Part shown: positions 32,042 to 45,573 of the stretch, in pieces
How positions within the stretch are numbered: position 1 is the first letter of the stretch
Layout of the letters: each line of letters opens with the position of its first letter
Assembly: GCA_037954235.1 (NCBI GenBank)
Contig: JBBMOA010000012.1
Coordinates: forward strand, 1,245,001 to 1,309,000
Length of the DNA: 64,000 bases
Source of the DNA: Aulostomus chinensis
Taxonomy: Eukaryota > Chordata > Actinopteri > Syngnathiformes > Aulostomidae
Direction of reading: 5' to 3'
Program-made: the position numbers and the translations under genes
The notes under the pieces: model-generated
Database searches by the model: none
What the model was told of the DNA's origin: nothing
The model's input: only the letters and a program-made list of their open reading frames with translations

Positions 32042-33459
32042 CTACAGCCACTTCAAATACACCCTCATGTTTTGTCTTCGGTTGAGCTGAGGGTGACCAG
32101 TGAGTGAGGGTGTGACAGATCCCAGCTCCACCAGTCCAGTCTACACACTCAAGCCCGTGTTCTACTGTTCATGCAAACTGGTTAAACTGGACTTGAGCGA
32201 TGCTGCGGGGTTATGGGTTTCCTGGGTTTGAAATCCTGTGAAAGCTGTTCTAAGGTGAATACTTGTCCCTATAAGACAGCGGCACCAGTGATGCCGGGGA
32301 CGGAGACACCACTCTCACCAACGTGCTCAGTGAAAGAGTGAACAGACTGGGAAGTGTGTCCAGAGGTTCCTTTATCTGTGCTACATCATTAGCGCTAATA
32401 GCAGTAGAGGCCAGGTCCTGTTGGCAGTGAGACGAGGTTCTCTGGAGAACACTAGAACGTCAGTCATTGGCGAGGTTCCTCCGTCCTCGTACCATGCGTA
32501 TCGTCCTGTGTGAGAGTGACAGAACACCGATGATGCAGCTGCAACCTTTGGGGTTCATCGGCTGGTTTCAGCTGCGCGAGGATCCAAACCTGCGGTGAGC
32601 CGCTGTGGCTGCCCCGCGCAGGAAACACCACCGGCGTGAGGCTGTGGCTCTCCATCACAGTCGCCTCCTCCCCCTCCTCCTCCTCCTTCTTCCTCCCACC
32701 TTCACAACTGCACAGATCATAATTTGAAATGTGCTCAATTCTCCTGAAACTAATAATATCAGCATGTCTTTAATGCTATATTTGGAACATCTGCTGTTGC
32801 CAAGACTTTGGAAGGCTGGTTTTCAGGCTAATAGAGGACCATTAGTCAGAGAGCGAACTGGTAGCAGCAGGTCGATGTGCGGAGGATTCCTCCTGCTTCC
32901 TGTCAACTGGACATCAGCCTTCGCCTCCCGATGTTGGTGCCGACAGGAAGGTGGAGGGAGGACAACAACGCAACACATTTCACCGGCGCACAACATTGTA
33001 AGGAAAAATAAATCATCTTCAAAACAGAACCATCTGAAGACAGCACAAGAAAACAATGACAACTTCAGCATCATTTCATGTTTTCTCAACTGTAAACACA
33101 AAAAACAATTTTCAAACAAAACATCTGACTCCTAGAGAATCAATCGTGCCAGGACAGTTTCGTCTGTGCTGGGAATCAAACAGCAGAACACAAAGCCAGA
33201 CAGCATCAGAACACCTCGGAGCGCTCATCAAGCATGTAGCTGCTCGCAGCACGGAAAGGTCTAGTCTACACTGCAAGAGCATTTTTACGTTGAAATAAAA
33301 CACTTGTCGTCGTGGCAACCACATCAACCCACATCTCCACACAGTTGGAGGAGAGACCTGGTTCCTAGCGTGAGAAATGTGGCGTTTATTGCTGACAGCG
33401 TTTTACTGCTGTCGTCTTTGAGTGTTCACACCTGCAGACCAGGAACTCTTCACGGCTCC
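32041..33459. other. Intergenic region, no gene seen
   Basis: Includes a short TCC-rich stretch at about 32665-32695. No exon can be supported; the overlapping frames at 32731-33135 (plus) and 32823-33119 (minus) are unrecognisable. Confidence 0.45.
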
Positions 33460-33690
33460 AGATTTTGAAGCGAGGCTTCACCCGAAATGTGTAATTTGTT
33501 TTTCAAATACTCACCAATAGGAGTCTTGAGCTCCTCCATCACTACTTAGTGACTCCAGACTGCAGGAATAACCAGCCATGTATATTTAGCTTGAAGCTAA
33601 CAGACACTGATGCTAACAGCAGCTAAACTGTCCGGAAAGGTCTGGTCACCACCTCTCCAGGTCTCCTTGATCCAGACGGAGGATCAGGGA
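33460..33690 (+). repeat. Dispersed repeat family B, copy 1
   Basis: Closely matches 42000-42250 in the same orientation, including TTAGTGACTCCAGACTGCAG, TTTAGCTTGAAGCTAACAGA and GATGCTAACAGCAGCTAAAC. It contains short palindromes such as AGCTTGAAGCT. No coding content. Confidence 0.8.
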
Positions 33691-36600
33691 CGGGTCGGTG
33701 AGTGAGCTCAAAATGCGGATTCGTGAGTACTGGAAAGACCAAGTGAGCTCCTTGGGTTCGTTTCACTTTAAATTCTGTCTCTGTTGTCATTTACAGTTTT
33801 ATTTGCTCCACGACTGCAGCCAATTTCTCTTCTTCACGACGCGCTATTCCAAGAAGCAGCTACAATTTTGGGCCGACCACCTCTGAGTCAGTCATCGTGG
33901 CTTCACGAGAGTGAGAGGTGAGAGCCAAACATGGAGTGCTTCCTGTTTGATCCTCACTCAGACACAACAGAGATAAATGGAGCCCACCGGGGGGTCGTCC
34001 ATGGAAATGTGGCGAGGGATTGGTATCAGCTGGTGTCTGACGGTGCCGCCTCAGAGAGAGATGGAGCTCTCAGCGCTCACAACAGGCTCACCTGAATAAA
34101 TAATGGTGGCTGTGAGGGGGGGGGGGGGGGATGGCCACCCGCTGACCACCGCTGAAGAGGATCCTCTGTCACTGGAGAGCCGCTGGTGTCAGCTGGATGA
34201 TGGATTGTTTTTATAGGGATGGATGCTGGATGACGGCCACGGCAGGTCCAGACGGGCGATTCAGGGCTTCTGTTTCCAGCTCATTCCGACTCACATCAGT
34301 CTGTCTAGAAACAAAAGCCTATGAATTGTAAATCAAATATCCCATCTTCACAAATGTATCAAAAATGCGCCTGCAGCTTCTACCTGAACTCCTGGCGTGA
34401 GGCAGTTTTAACTGACCAGCTCAGGAATACTTCTCCTTCAACTACAGGACCAACTCTTATCGTGTACTTTTGAAGTTTTCTCCAAGGACTAATGACTGCA
34501 GGTGCTCGCCACATTAGAACTGATGAAGATGTGGCGTTCGCTTATCTTGAATAAAGTCAGAGTCGGACTAAGCAGTACTCAGACTAAGGTTGTAGAGTGT
34601 TAATGATTTTAGTCACATAACTGAAGTATGTTGGAGGTATTTATACACCTTAACTGAAGTCCTTCTGGAGTTTTCACAGCGACGCCTACATCAGTCAAAC
34701 ATGTTGGCAATGCTGGTCCAGCTTCCAGCGAGGGTTACGAACTCTTCTCAGATCGCGGTTCTGTAATCGCAGTGAGGGAACTCCTGCTCGGTTCCTCTGG
34801 GAACATCGACCATCTCTGATGTGCTTGCAAAGCTCCTCCCTCTGTTTATTTCCCTCCAGTGTTTGACCCAAGAACCTTGAATAAAAACTGATCTTTTTCC
34901 ATGGAGTTCAGGAAGACTGGACAGTGTGCTGGCTAAAACAAGCTAGCAGGCTGTTCCATGTGGATATTCCACACGTGGAACAGACAAATTCAGCCTCTCA
35001 CCCAGAGCTCATCACCAGATGTTCAGTTGCCTTCAGGGTGCATTTTCTCTGTGTTTGTATAAAATGGCAGACACCAGACATCCCTGAGTGGTGAGGTTGT
35101 CTCACCGCAGCACGCCGCGGCTGACCCACCTGAAGCTCTTCAGCCTGGAGGGGCCATACTCAAGCCGCAGCATGGTGCAGAGGTCCAGACCAGCCAAGCC
35201 TGTGATGAGGTGAGTGCTGGAACGTGAAGTACCACCGGCTGGTAGTCGAGTGAGTCTCACCCTTGGCTAATGCTACAGACCTTAGCGTTTCCTTGTTTCT
35301 TACAATAGGGATATGCTGCCCCCTACTGGTCTGGAGTATATAAATGTGAAGCTGTGTTTCACTGAGATCTCAAAGTTGTGTAATCAAGGTCTTTGACAGC
35401 AAACCTAGAGCTCTAAACCCACGCTCCCTAAATATAGGGCGCCACTCCCCGTTGAGACCTGACCCATGAAGAATGAAGGGGTTTCAGCGAATGGCTTCAT
35501 GAAAGCACAATTCCAGTGTAACTCCACCTGTCTTATTTCCAGTGACGGGTCAACCTGGCAGGTTTGACAGTGAACAGAATCAGACCTTCAGATCTCTGAG
35601 GTCACCATCAAAATGATGCTTTTGATGGATCCAGAATTAAAATATTGCTTCCAAGAATCTGCTTGGTCCCAAGTTGGGACAATTGTCCAAATTGTCCTAA
35701 AATCTACCACCAAACATTCAACAGGAAGGAGACACGTCACATGGTTTTCGTTGTATTTACTTGAGCTTCCTCGGCTGCTCACGCGTGAAAGAATCCCACA
35801 TGTCAGTGTTCTCCAGGTCACGTGATGCTGAATGACGGCACTGAGGCTTGATGGGACTTCTTACCCTCATTCTAAGAGCTGCACACTCACACGTCTCTGT
35901 AAATTTCTTCAGGGACTCATTTGGAGCCAGGTCTAATCTGTGTCAAATGATGGATGGCATTATAGATTATTAATCTGAGATGGATGGGGAGGTGGGTTGG
36001 CCAAGCCTCCGGGTTGGGGCTCTAATAGTGGTGGGAGATCGATGTGCAGGTCGCTGCCTGGTTCACTGGGGTCTCTAATCCAGGGGCATCCCACTGGGCC
36101 TCAGGGAGCTTTCATTCACGTCCTCGTGAGCCAGAGAATAACCATCAAATAAAGTCTGCTGCCCTCAGGTGGGGGCTGGAGGGGGGCGGAGGTGGGCGGA
36201 GGTGGGGGACTCCTGCCTGCACTGTGACACAACAGTCTAATTGCAACTGTGTGAAGGATGAAGCGTCTCGTCATCTCATTAGTCAGCGTCCCACAATAAG
36301 CAGCTTTATTGCCTCTTCAGCGCGCTCCGTCTTCCATGCTCAGTTTGTCACGCAGCCACTTGAGATGGGTTTTTCATGACCGGCGCTCACCTTCATCCGG
36401 AGCTCTTTCCTCATTGTGGCAGCTTTATTGTCGGTAGTAATGGAGGTTTCATTTGCAGATAACCTCGGGTTGTTGGAGTGAGTTGAGAGCTGGCGTGTGA
36501 GACAATGTTTGTTTGAGGGATTTAGTAGAGGGGGAGCGGCCAGGGTTCTAACGCCGGCCGAGCTGAGAACTCTGTTACTCTCAGCCTTTATCCATCAAGA

Positions 36601-39600
36601 TGTTTCCAGTGTTGCAGGCTGTCACATGAGCACTGCTCATGATGCAAGGCACCGCACTGAGAAAACGTCCCAGCATGTTAAAACCCTGTGTATCGGTTGT
36701 TCAGCTGCGTTTTGATTCTGTTCCAACTGGAGGAGACGCTTCAGTCTCATGGGGCTTCCCGACTATGGAAAGGTGCAATCGTTGAATAGTAAAAACCCAT
36801 CCAGAGCTGGTGAGCCGCGTCCACGTTGGGTCAGTGAGAGCGGTGGCAGAGGCTGCCAGCAGTCAAGGTCATAACTCATCCGTCAGGGTTTCATGCTCAG
36901 CTGATAGTTACAGCGCCATTATCTCATTTAACTGGACTGCTGTCGTTGTCCCCGTGCTCTAGAACACGGATCCCCGACCACCAAACCAGCTGCGTGACTT
37001 GGACCGTGAAAAGAACGATTGGGATGTCTTCACACCGATGACACCGATTCAAAAAGTCCAGTTTTTGATGCGATGACATCATGTGTTTAGAAACCTGATT
37101 TTGAACGGCACTCTAACAAATGGCAGCTTTTTTAAAACTTTATTTCATAAGTAAATAAAAACTATTCACCATTTTAACAAATATCCAACAAAAGATTGAG
37201 GCCAACTATTTTTAGACGATTTACTCATCAGAGCTCTTTGGCGACGCAGCCTCATCAAGACTGTTGCTAGGCAGAAGTGAGGTCCTGCACCGCCAAGCGG
37301 GTTTTATTCTGGAACGTCTTTAGAGACGTGATGATTCTGACAGCGCCGAGGAGACACACGGACATGTGGGTTCACGCCTCGGTGGAAGAACCAAAGATGT
37401 GGTGAAATGCTGAGGAAGCTCCGAGCTCTGAATCCAATCTGGGTTCCAGGTAAATGGAGGCAGAGATTGTTCCTATCAGGAGGCTGGAGAATGATCCAAT
37501 AGATGATGAGCCAACAGCACTGCGCCGCATCAAGGGAGAACCATCGAGAGGGGCTGTAGAAATATTACCTTTGATATTATTCTGGCTTCAGGAGGGGCGG
37601 GATGAACGCATCACGTCTGGATCCACCAGACCCACCCTGGTGTGCGTGGCGAGGAGGGTTAGCTGAGTACTGTGTGACAGCCCTTCTGGTTAGTGAGGAT
37701 TCTCAGTGGGACTCAGTCCCTCTTGTCTCTGGGGGAACTGCCAGCAGTGCTGCGGTCCACCTGTGGACGCTGCTCTCTTTGGTTTCACACCGATGGGAAA
37801 CTGGGAGCAAAGCTCGGATTTCTTAGTGGTTTCCCACTGAAAAAGCAGCTTCTGAGCTGTGTGTGCACAGGAGGGGTGAAGCTGTTCGGCAGCTCTCAGA
37901 GGCTGAAACAATACAAGCTAGAACCGTTAAGTGCCACGTTCCATCATTCTGAATGTGTTCACTGGTGTTTCCTGTGCGGTTCTTGAAGTGATACATGGGT
38001 GTCTGGCTGTTTCCCTCTTTTGTTCCAGTCTCTAAACAATCATTTCTACACCAATGTCTCACCTGACAGACATCAAGTATGATGTAGTTCATTAAGTTTT
38101 ATTGGTAAACTTTCATCTTGTACTCGTTGCTATGTTACACTAAATGCTTCTGTCCTCCCCCACACCTGATGACTTCTTGTCTGTTTGCTATTTATTACAA
38201 TTTGTCATTTATCCTTTGAGAAAAACAAGTTTTATTCATGCAGTCTTCACTTTTCATGGTTCCACATCTGCTCGCGCTAAATGTGCGTGATCACGGAGCG
38301 TCCCGCTGGCTCCCAGCCTCACCGCCAGCGTTCAGCACCAATGATTGCTTTGTGAGTTGCTGCGGTGGAGTATTACTGTTATTAGGCGAGCGGATCAGTG
38401 AGAGCCCGTCTCCCCATGTCGTGTTTTAGTCAGTTGATTACATGCTGGATGAGATAAAAGAGGCACTTTTATCTGTCAGAAAGCTCCATGGCCCAGCAAC
38501 TCATTGGTCTGCTGGATGAGGAGCTCCAGAACCCAGCCACCCATGAGGCTGCACAATCTGACCACGTCCAGGTGGTGACTGCTGCGAGGCGTCTTCGAGG
38601 ATGGGACGCAGCGGTCATCACAGTGACCATGTGTTGTTGTCCTCAGCAGCTGCAACTCGCTAGCCTTCGAGGAACGAAGGTAGCAGGTCAGCAGCCATCA
38701 GCAGCTGAAACTGAGCTCTCCTCAGCCTCCCCCTGCCTCGGGGATTTAGCCGAATCCTAAATCATCTGTACCACACGTGTCGGTGTCACGCTCCCGTCCA
38801 CAGGATAACAACTGGCATCACTCTGCTTCATGCGCCCATGAAGATTAAGACAGGTAATCCAGTTTGCTAGCCTCACTGAGCCCTGCTGAGTGCTGGCGGG
38901 ACGAGGACGGGACGTCTCCAAATCTCATTTGGATTCCATTGCATGAGCCCGCTGAGCTAACCGCAGAAATGATGACCCATTAAATGAAGGTGAGGGCAGC
39001 TTTCAGCCTGACGACTTTGTAAAACACAGAGGAAAAGAGTGCTGCGGCTCAGAGACAGAGAGAATATCAACCTTGAGAGAGCAAACTGGGACGCAGATGC
39101 AGGAAATTCACGTGAACGTGGGCGGGGTTCATGATGGCAATGGCAGCTTGAAGGCAGATGAGAGGGCGGATGTTTCTCTTCCCATCTCTGCATGCACAGA
39201 GAAGGCAGGTAATCAGAGTAGGTTTGTTCAGGGTCCAGGCTCGAGTCTCCACCCGACACAATAGGGACGCGTCTCCATCTCCCAACGAGTTGCTACAGCC
39301 TCGACCTGATGAGGACGCCGTTTCCCTTTTGAAGCAGATGGAGTGGAACTGATTTGGAGCAGCTTCAGGGACTACCTGTCCAGGCCTGGTCACCACTGTC
39401 CTGAACAGGTGTGCTTGTTTCCTACAAGACACAATGAGCGCATTCATAGTAAATGATGAATCATCGTCTTCATAAGAACACAGTTTAATTCCCCTCTCAA
39501 AGCATTTTGGCTCATGAACAGTAATTATTAGTGTTCAATCCTGATTGAACTCATGTGGGGGATCCTGGATGGCAGGAAGATGGCCGCTGCTTTGGAGTTG

Positions 39601-40270
39601 AATACATTTGATGGACCAGAAGCCTCTGGGAGCTGCATGCTCACACTGTCACGCAGTGCTGCTGGAGGCTAAATGCCTTCATGCTAACAGAAGGTCACAC
39701 TGGATGAATCCGACCTCTTGTTACCACCCTCAGCAGAACCACTCAGCCTGACCCAGCGGTCCTCTGACCTCTGGGACACTCAAACAATCAGTTAAACTCT
39801 GCGCTGACCAGCTGAGGTCATGGCGATATCAGGGGCTCAGTAGATTCCTGCACTGACCGCTGCTCCTTTCACCAGCTCCAACTTGATGTCTGCGCTGTCT
39901 CAGCGTCCCTCATCAACTCACTCTGCCTCCACCTAGAAGCTCTTCAACTATCGGGGCCTGCAGCGAGTCAGAATGGCATGGGAACGAGTCGTAGAACCAG
40001 GTAACAGGTCAGCATTGGACGTCTGGGTCCCTCTTCTCCAAGTCATCAGGTTTTCTGTGAAAAGAAAGATATCTAATCCAGAACAGTCCCACTGGCTTTT
40101 AGTCCAGGGAGCCCAAGAGATGATCACTTCCTGTCGGACTACAACAACACCTGATCCCTGCCATGCTAACTTCCTGTTGGACTACAAACAGTCTTGCAGA
40201 AATCCATTTTTTAAGTAGAGGAAGGCATTTCTTTATATTTTAGGTGACTAGTGAGAAAAACCATCCCCTC
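33691..40270. other. Intergenic region, no gene seen
   Basis: Contains a G-run of about 15 (34116-34130). No exon can be supported. The block about 36235-36480, with TCTAATTGC, CTCATTAG and repeated CAGCTTTATTG motifs and no repeat character, is a candidate conserved non-coding element by appearance only. Confidence 0.4.
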
Positions 40271-40279
40271 TTCTCTTCC

Positions 40280-40520
40280 ACAATTTGTTGTTTCTGTGTC
40301 TTTAAAAGGAACCACCTCCAGTAGCAGGCCTCTGGTCCTCTCTGGACTCCATTTCTGTCTCATATTGACCAACCACATCACTTTTCAGTAGATTACCATG
40401 ACGGAGCCATGCTAACACTTCCCTTTCACCACCATTTGTTGTGCTAAGCTAACTAGAGTGGGTCTCAGCTCCCCAGAGAAGGGTCTCTGTCTTCTTTTCT
40501 ACCTCTGGAGATATGGACAA
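40280..40520 (-). repeat. Dispersed repeat family A, partial copy 3 (reverse)
   Basis: Contains GCTAACACTTCCCTTTCACC, then GTGCTAAGCTAACTAGAGTG and GGTCTCAGCTCCCCAGAGAA. This is the reverse complement of the left end of the family A elements with its flank. Confidence 0.7.
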
Positions 40521-40975
40521 ACTTTCACTAAAACTCAGCGCCAGGAGACGTCAGCCATTCTCAATGAACCTGACATGTCTCTCCCGTCTGTGAATCGGCT
40601 CTCAAACTAATCACAGAAAGAACTCTGTCGATGCAGCTGAATGAAGCGTCCTTCGCTCAAGTGGAGGGTTTCAACACGTCAACGAGTTTTGGGACAAACT
40701 CAAGAGGAAACCGGATTTGTCGAATAATTGGTTACCATGGAGAAGAATAAAACCGTCTCATGGTGGCATTCTCTCTCTGGTAAACATTCATTTATGCCTC
40801 AGATGTTTGGAAGTTGCTTAGTTTTTACAAGTCAAAGGTTACATGAACTGTTTTCTCAGCTTTAGAGGATAAATATGATCCAGCTGAGGCCTGAGTGAAT
40901 CTCAGTCTCAGCTCCAGCTGCTAAGAAGCAAATCAACGTCTTGGCATGGTATTAAAGTGCTTCCATGGCCGAGTC

Positions 40976-41040
40976 ATCAGAGTACTGGAGGTAATCAGAG
41001 TACTGGAGGTAATCAGAGTACTGGAGGTAATCGGAGTACT
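40976..41040. repeat. 18-bp tandem repeat, about 3.5 copies
   Basis: ATCAGAGTACTGGAGGTA repeated head to tail, the last copy partial. Confidence 0.9.
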
Positions 41041-41999
41041 CAGGGAGTCTCTCAGGTCATTTGTGTTTACATTTACTTGCAGCTTGGGCTCAGCATCCAC
41101 ATCAACTCGGCATCGGAGCCTTTTATAACTCCTGCCATTCCCCGCTCATCAGTGTGGGACGGAGCTTATTATGGCGAACCCGTGACAAGGACGTGCAGAT
41201 GGAGGGAAGTGGCGAGGGAGACGGTGTAGGGGCGGTTTGAGAAAGCGCCCACATCTTCTTAGTCTACTTCAGCACCTTCCCACGTATCCTCAGAGGGGAA
41301 CCTTCTGCTGAGGAGGCGCGATGGTCCTCAACCAAACCCAGCACGAGGAGAGAGTAGAGACACGGGTGCTGCCGCCACGTAACTGAACCGCCACCTTCAC
41401 TTGATGCTCCAGTGCACTGAAGTGCCTGAGAGGCACATCATCAGAGCTCAGCTGTTTTCTATAGGTTGAGTCCATTAGCTGAAGATGAAGCGCTTCTCCC
41501 TTTCTATAATGTGAAGGTCGGTGTAAGAGGATGGACATGAATGCAGCTGCTGGCTCCAGCTTAGCCTGCAGCAGCTCAGCTGAGTGCTGCACACAATGAA
41601 GCTCTCAGGAGAGGAAGCTCCAGCCCTGAAAGAGCCTGTCAGGGTGCTCAGTCACCTGGAGCGCGGCGAGGGAAGTAGTTCTTCTCGATAGGGATGTAAC
41701 CTGTACGAGTACGTTAATCAAGTACATGTACAAACACACACAGTCCTTCAGACTTGTAACACAAATATTGGATTTGAATCCACGCTTCCTGTTGATGGTT
41801 CAATCATTTCACAAACCTTTTGAGGAGAACTGAATACCATTTTTCTTTGTGTTCAGCTTCACTGCAGGTTTGTTCAAGTGGAAATGTATCACATAATCCA
41901 ACAGGAAACTCACATAAAGGAACATTTTTCACATGGCAATTATTTTAATTTACACTGAGACGGAGAGAATCACATGTGAGTCAGTGTGATTTCCACTTA
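41041..41999. other. Intergenic region, no gene seen
   Basis: A TAGGGATGTAACCTGTACGA sequence at about 41691-41710 resembles hAT-type termini, but no second end was found. Confidence 0.4.
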
Positions 42000-42250
42000 A
42001 GGTCATACTTCACCCAAAGACAGAGCCTCACCTCTCCGGTCCTCACTACCAGGAGGATTCAGCTCACTAAGACGTGTTTCCCTCCTCCATCGCTTCTTAG
42101 TGACTCCAGACTGCAGGAAGAACCAGCCACGTATGTTTAGCTTGAAGCTAACAGAGACTGATGCTAACAGCAGCTAAACTGACCAGAAACGTCTGGTCAC
42201 CAACTCTCCAGGGGGTCTGGTAGAGTCCAGGTCTCCTTGACTGAGACGTG
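42000..42250 (+). repeat. Dispersed repeat family B, copy 2
   Basis: Second copy of the 33460-33690 repeat. Homology is strongest over 42096-42235. It has an extra approximately 20-bp segment (GGGGGTCTGGTAGAGTCCAG) relative to copy 1. Confidence 0.8.
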
Positions 42251-43113
42251 TGACAAGTGATCATCTAACAGTTGATTGGAGAACAAACTAACTAGAACTC
42301 TTCTGGGTTGGTGCTGCTGTTACGGGGCAGAGCTGGAAGTGCTCCGGTCCATCTGGGTTAACATGTGGAACACCAGACCAGTTTGGGTCCAGACTGAAGG
42401 GGACACAACAGCATTACATCAAAGGAATTCAAAATTCACAAACAGAAAGTTACAATCAAGCTCCTGATTGCAGTTCTTTATTTGTCAGTCAAAAATTTTG
42501 CCTTGAAAATGAAAAATTCAGTCCTGCCAGATAAACCGACCCCGGCGCCCCACTCACTCATGGAAAATCATCGCCGGAGTCTCAGCAGGACCAGAGGCTG
42601 CAGCCTCCAATCAATTACACCTGCCGCTGCATGTCAAGTCCTTCAGTTGCGAATTATGCAGTGGGGAGGAGGAACCGCCACAGAGGCTCCGATGTGCTGG
42701 AATCAGCCTCCATCAGGGGGACAGAACCTGCGCACACAAGTGTTCAGCAGGGAGCTGAAGGCCTCTTCACCAGCCTGTTGATATGCAACCTCAGACGCTG
42801 AGAGCAAGTAGGAGATGGCGGTGAGCTCCGGCGTCCTCCCTGTAATCACATCACGATGACGGGGGACAGATGTGACACCACTGCTCTGTCTGCCTGGGGT
42901 CTCTGATCTGGAGGGCCCGGCGTATATACACATGCTCCGCTGTAGCTGTCAGCGAGGCAGGACCCAGCGAGACACGCCGTGGTACAAGCCACATCAAAGA
43001 CAACGACAGAGGGCATGTCTTCCTGGAATGAGGCCTGAAGGCCGCGTCAGTGTGACTCACCAGCCTCCGAGGAACGCCACAGACACCTTTACACTTAGTG
43101 TCATGAAGGAAGG
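42251..43113. other. Intergenic region, no gene seen
   Basis: Overlapping short frames on both strands at 42482-43153 have no recognisable content. Confidence 0.4.
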
Positions 43114-45165
43114 AGTAGCTAGTAACTGGTGGCTGCTAGCTCGTAACTGGTAGATAGTTGCTGTTAACCAGTAACTGGTGGCTGCTAGCTAGTAACTGGA
43201 AGCTAGTTGCTGTTAACCTGTAACTTGTGGCTGCTAGATAGTAACTGGTTGCTGTTAACCAGTAACTGGTGGCTGCTAGCTAGTAACTGGTAGCTAGTTG
43301 CTGTTAACTAGTAACTGGTGGCTGGTAGCTAGTAACTGGTGGCTCGTTACTAGTAACTGATGGTTAGTTGCTGTTAACTGGTGGCTGGTAGCCAGTAACT
43401 GGTGGCTAGTTGCTGTTAACTGGTAGCTAGTAACTGGTGGCTGGTAGGTAGTAACTGGAGGTTAGTTGCTGTTAACTGGTAGCTAGTAACTGGTGGCTGG
43501 TAGCTAGTAACTGGTGGCTGGTAGCTAATAACTGGTGGCTGGGAGCTAGTGACTGGTGGTTAGTTGCTGTTAACTGGTAGCTAGTAACTGGTGGCTGGTA
43601 GCTAGTAACTGGTGGTTAGTTGCTGTTAACTGGTAGCTAATACCTGGTGGCTGGTAGCTAGTGACTGGTAGTTAGTTGCTGTTAACTGGTAGCTAATAAC
43701 TGGTGGCTGGTAGCTAGTAACTGGTGGTTAGTTGCTGTTAACTGGTAGCTAGTAACTGGTGGCTGGTAGCTAGTGACTGGTGGTTAGTTGCTGTTAACTG
43801 GTAGCTAATAACTGGTGGCTGGTAGCCAGTAACTGGTGGTTAGTTGCTGTTAACTGGTAGCTAGTAACTGGTGGCTGGTAGCTAGTAACTGGTGGTTAGT
43901 TGCTGTTAACTGGTAGCTAGTAACTGGTGGCTGGTAGCTAGTAACTGGTGGCTGGGAGCTAGTGACTGGTGGTTAGTTGCTGTTATCTGGTAGCGAGTAA
44001 CTGGTAGCTAGTTGCTGTTAACTAGTAACTGGTGGCTGGTAGCTAGTAACTGGTGGCTCGTTACTAGTAACTGATGGTTAGTTGCTGTTAACTGGTGGCT
44101 GGTAGCCAGTAACTGGAGGTTAGTTGCTGTTAACTGGTAGCTAGTAACTGGTGGCTGGTAGCTAATAACTGGTGGCTGTTAGCTAGTAACTGGTGGCTGG
44201 TAGCTAATAACTGGTGGCTGGTAGCTAATAACTGGTGGCTGGTAGCTAGTAACTGGTGGCTGGTAGCTAGTAACTGGTGGCTGGTAGCTAATAACTGGTG
44301 GCTGGTAGCTAGTAACTGGTGGCTGGTAGCTAATAACTGGTGGCTGGGAGCTAGTAACTGGTGGCTGGTAGCTAATAACTGGTGGCTGGTAGCTAGTAAC
44401 TGGTGGTTAGTTGCTGTTAACTGGTAGCTAATACCTGGTGGCTGGTAGCTAGTGACTGGTGGTTAGTTGCTGTTAACTGGTAGCTAATAACTGGTGGCTG
44501 GTAGCCAGTAACTGGTGGTTAGTTGCTGTTAACTGGTAGCTAGTAACTGGTGGCTGGTAGCTAGTGACTGGTGGTTAGTTGCTGTTAACTGGTAGCTAAT
44601 AACTGGTGGCTGGTAGCCAGTAACTGGTGGTTAGTTGCTGTTAACTGGTAGCTAGTAACTGGTGGCTGGTAGCTAGTAACTGGTGGTTAGTTGCTGTTAA
44701 CTGGTAGCTAGTAACTGGTGGCTGGTAGCTAGTAACTGGTGGCTGGGAGCTAGTGACTGGTGGTTAGTTGCTGTTATCTGGTAGCTAGTAACTGGTAGCT
44801 AGTTGCTGTTAACTAGTAACTGGTGGCTGGTAGCTAGTAACTGGTGGCTCGTTACTAGTAACTGATGGTTAGTTGCTGTTAACTGGTGGCTGGTAGCCAG
44901 TAACTGGAGGTTAGTTGCTGTTAACTGGTAGCTAGTAACTGGTGGCTGGTAGCTAATAACTGGTGGCTGTTAGCTAGTAACTGGTGGCTGGTAGCTAATA
45001 ACTGGTGGCTGGTAGCTAATAACTGGTGGCTGGTAGCTAGTAACTGGTGGCTGGTAGCTAGTAACTGGTGGCTGGTAGCTAATAACTGGTGGCTGGGAGC
45101 TAGTAACTGGTGGCTGGTAGCTAATAACTGGTGGCTTGGAGCTAGTGACTGGTGGTTGGTAGCTT
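43114..45165. repeat. Minisatellite (TAACTGGTGGCTGGTAGCTAG-type) with higher-order repeats
   Basis: About 2.05 kb of approximately 20-21-bp units with variants (GTTAGTTGCTGTTAACTGG, TAGCTAATAACTGGTGGC, and others). A marker variant, GGCTCGTTACTAGTAACTGA, occurs at 43341, 44055 and 44846, spaced 714 and 791 bp. The rare CTGTTATCTGG variant recurs 791 bp apart (43980, 44771). Large blocks were therefore duplicated as units. The overlapping minus-strand SHQLLAT frames are artefacts. Confidence 0.95.
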
Positions 45166-45179
45166 TTGAGGGCAAGTGT

Positions 45180-45535
45180 AGGCACTGAACCTGACTCTGC
45201 TCCTCTTTGTCCTGTGGTAGAATCAGTCAGAGGGTCCAAGACCCAGCACTTAGTGACTATGTAGCACTAACTGGGTTGTGTGATGTTGTATGTTTGTTAT
45301 ATTAAAAAAAAAAAAGTGGGGGGGGCGACACTTCTTCTGCCACTAGATGGCAGTACCTGTGACCAAATCACAACTGAAGCACTTTTGCGCTTCCTATGGA
45401 CTTTTCCTTAATTAGGTCTGAATTCTTGCTTGTGTTGAACGTCGCTTTGGACAAAAGCGTCTGCCAAATGAAATTGGAGAATTGGAGAATTGGAGAATTG
45501 TAGGATTGTAGAATTGTAGGATTGTAGATTTGTAG
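45180..45535 (+). mobile_element. SINE-like element, copy 2
   Basis: About 303 bp nearly identical to 1506-1818, with an A-run at 45303-45314 and the same GTCGCTTTGGACAAAAGCG tail (from 45441). It is followed by a tandem tail of GAATTGGAGA then GAATTGTAGGATTGTA units to about 45535. It starts directly after the minisatellite. AAGTGT is present on both flanks (45174-45179 and 45536-45541), a possible but weak 6-bp target duplication. Confidence 0.7.
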
Positions 45536-45573
45536 AAGTGTGATGGTGTCAGGCCTCTTTACCTCCTAGATCA

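Noticed and set aside
44921..45239. SHQLLAT-repeat proteins on the minus strand
   Set aside because: Translation of the minisatellite; low-complexity and not conserved-looking.
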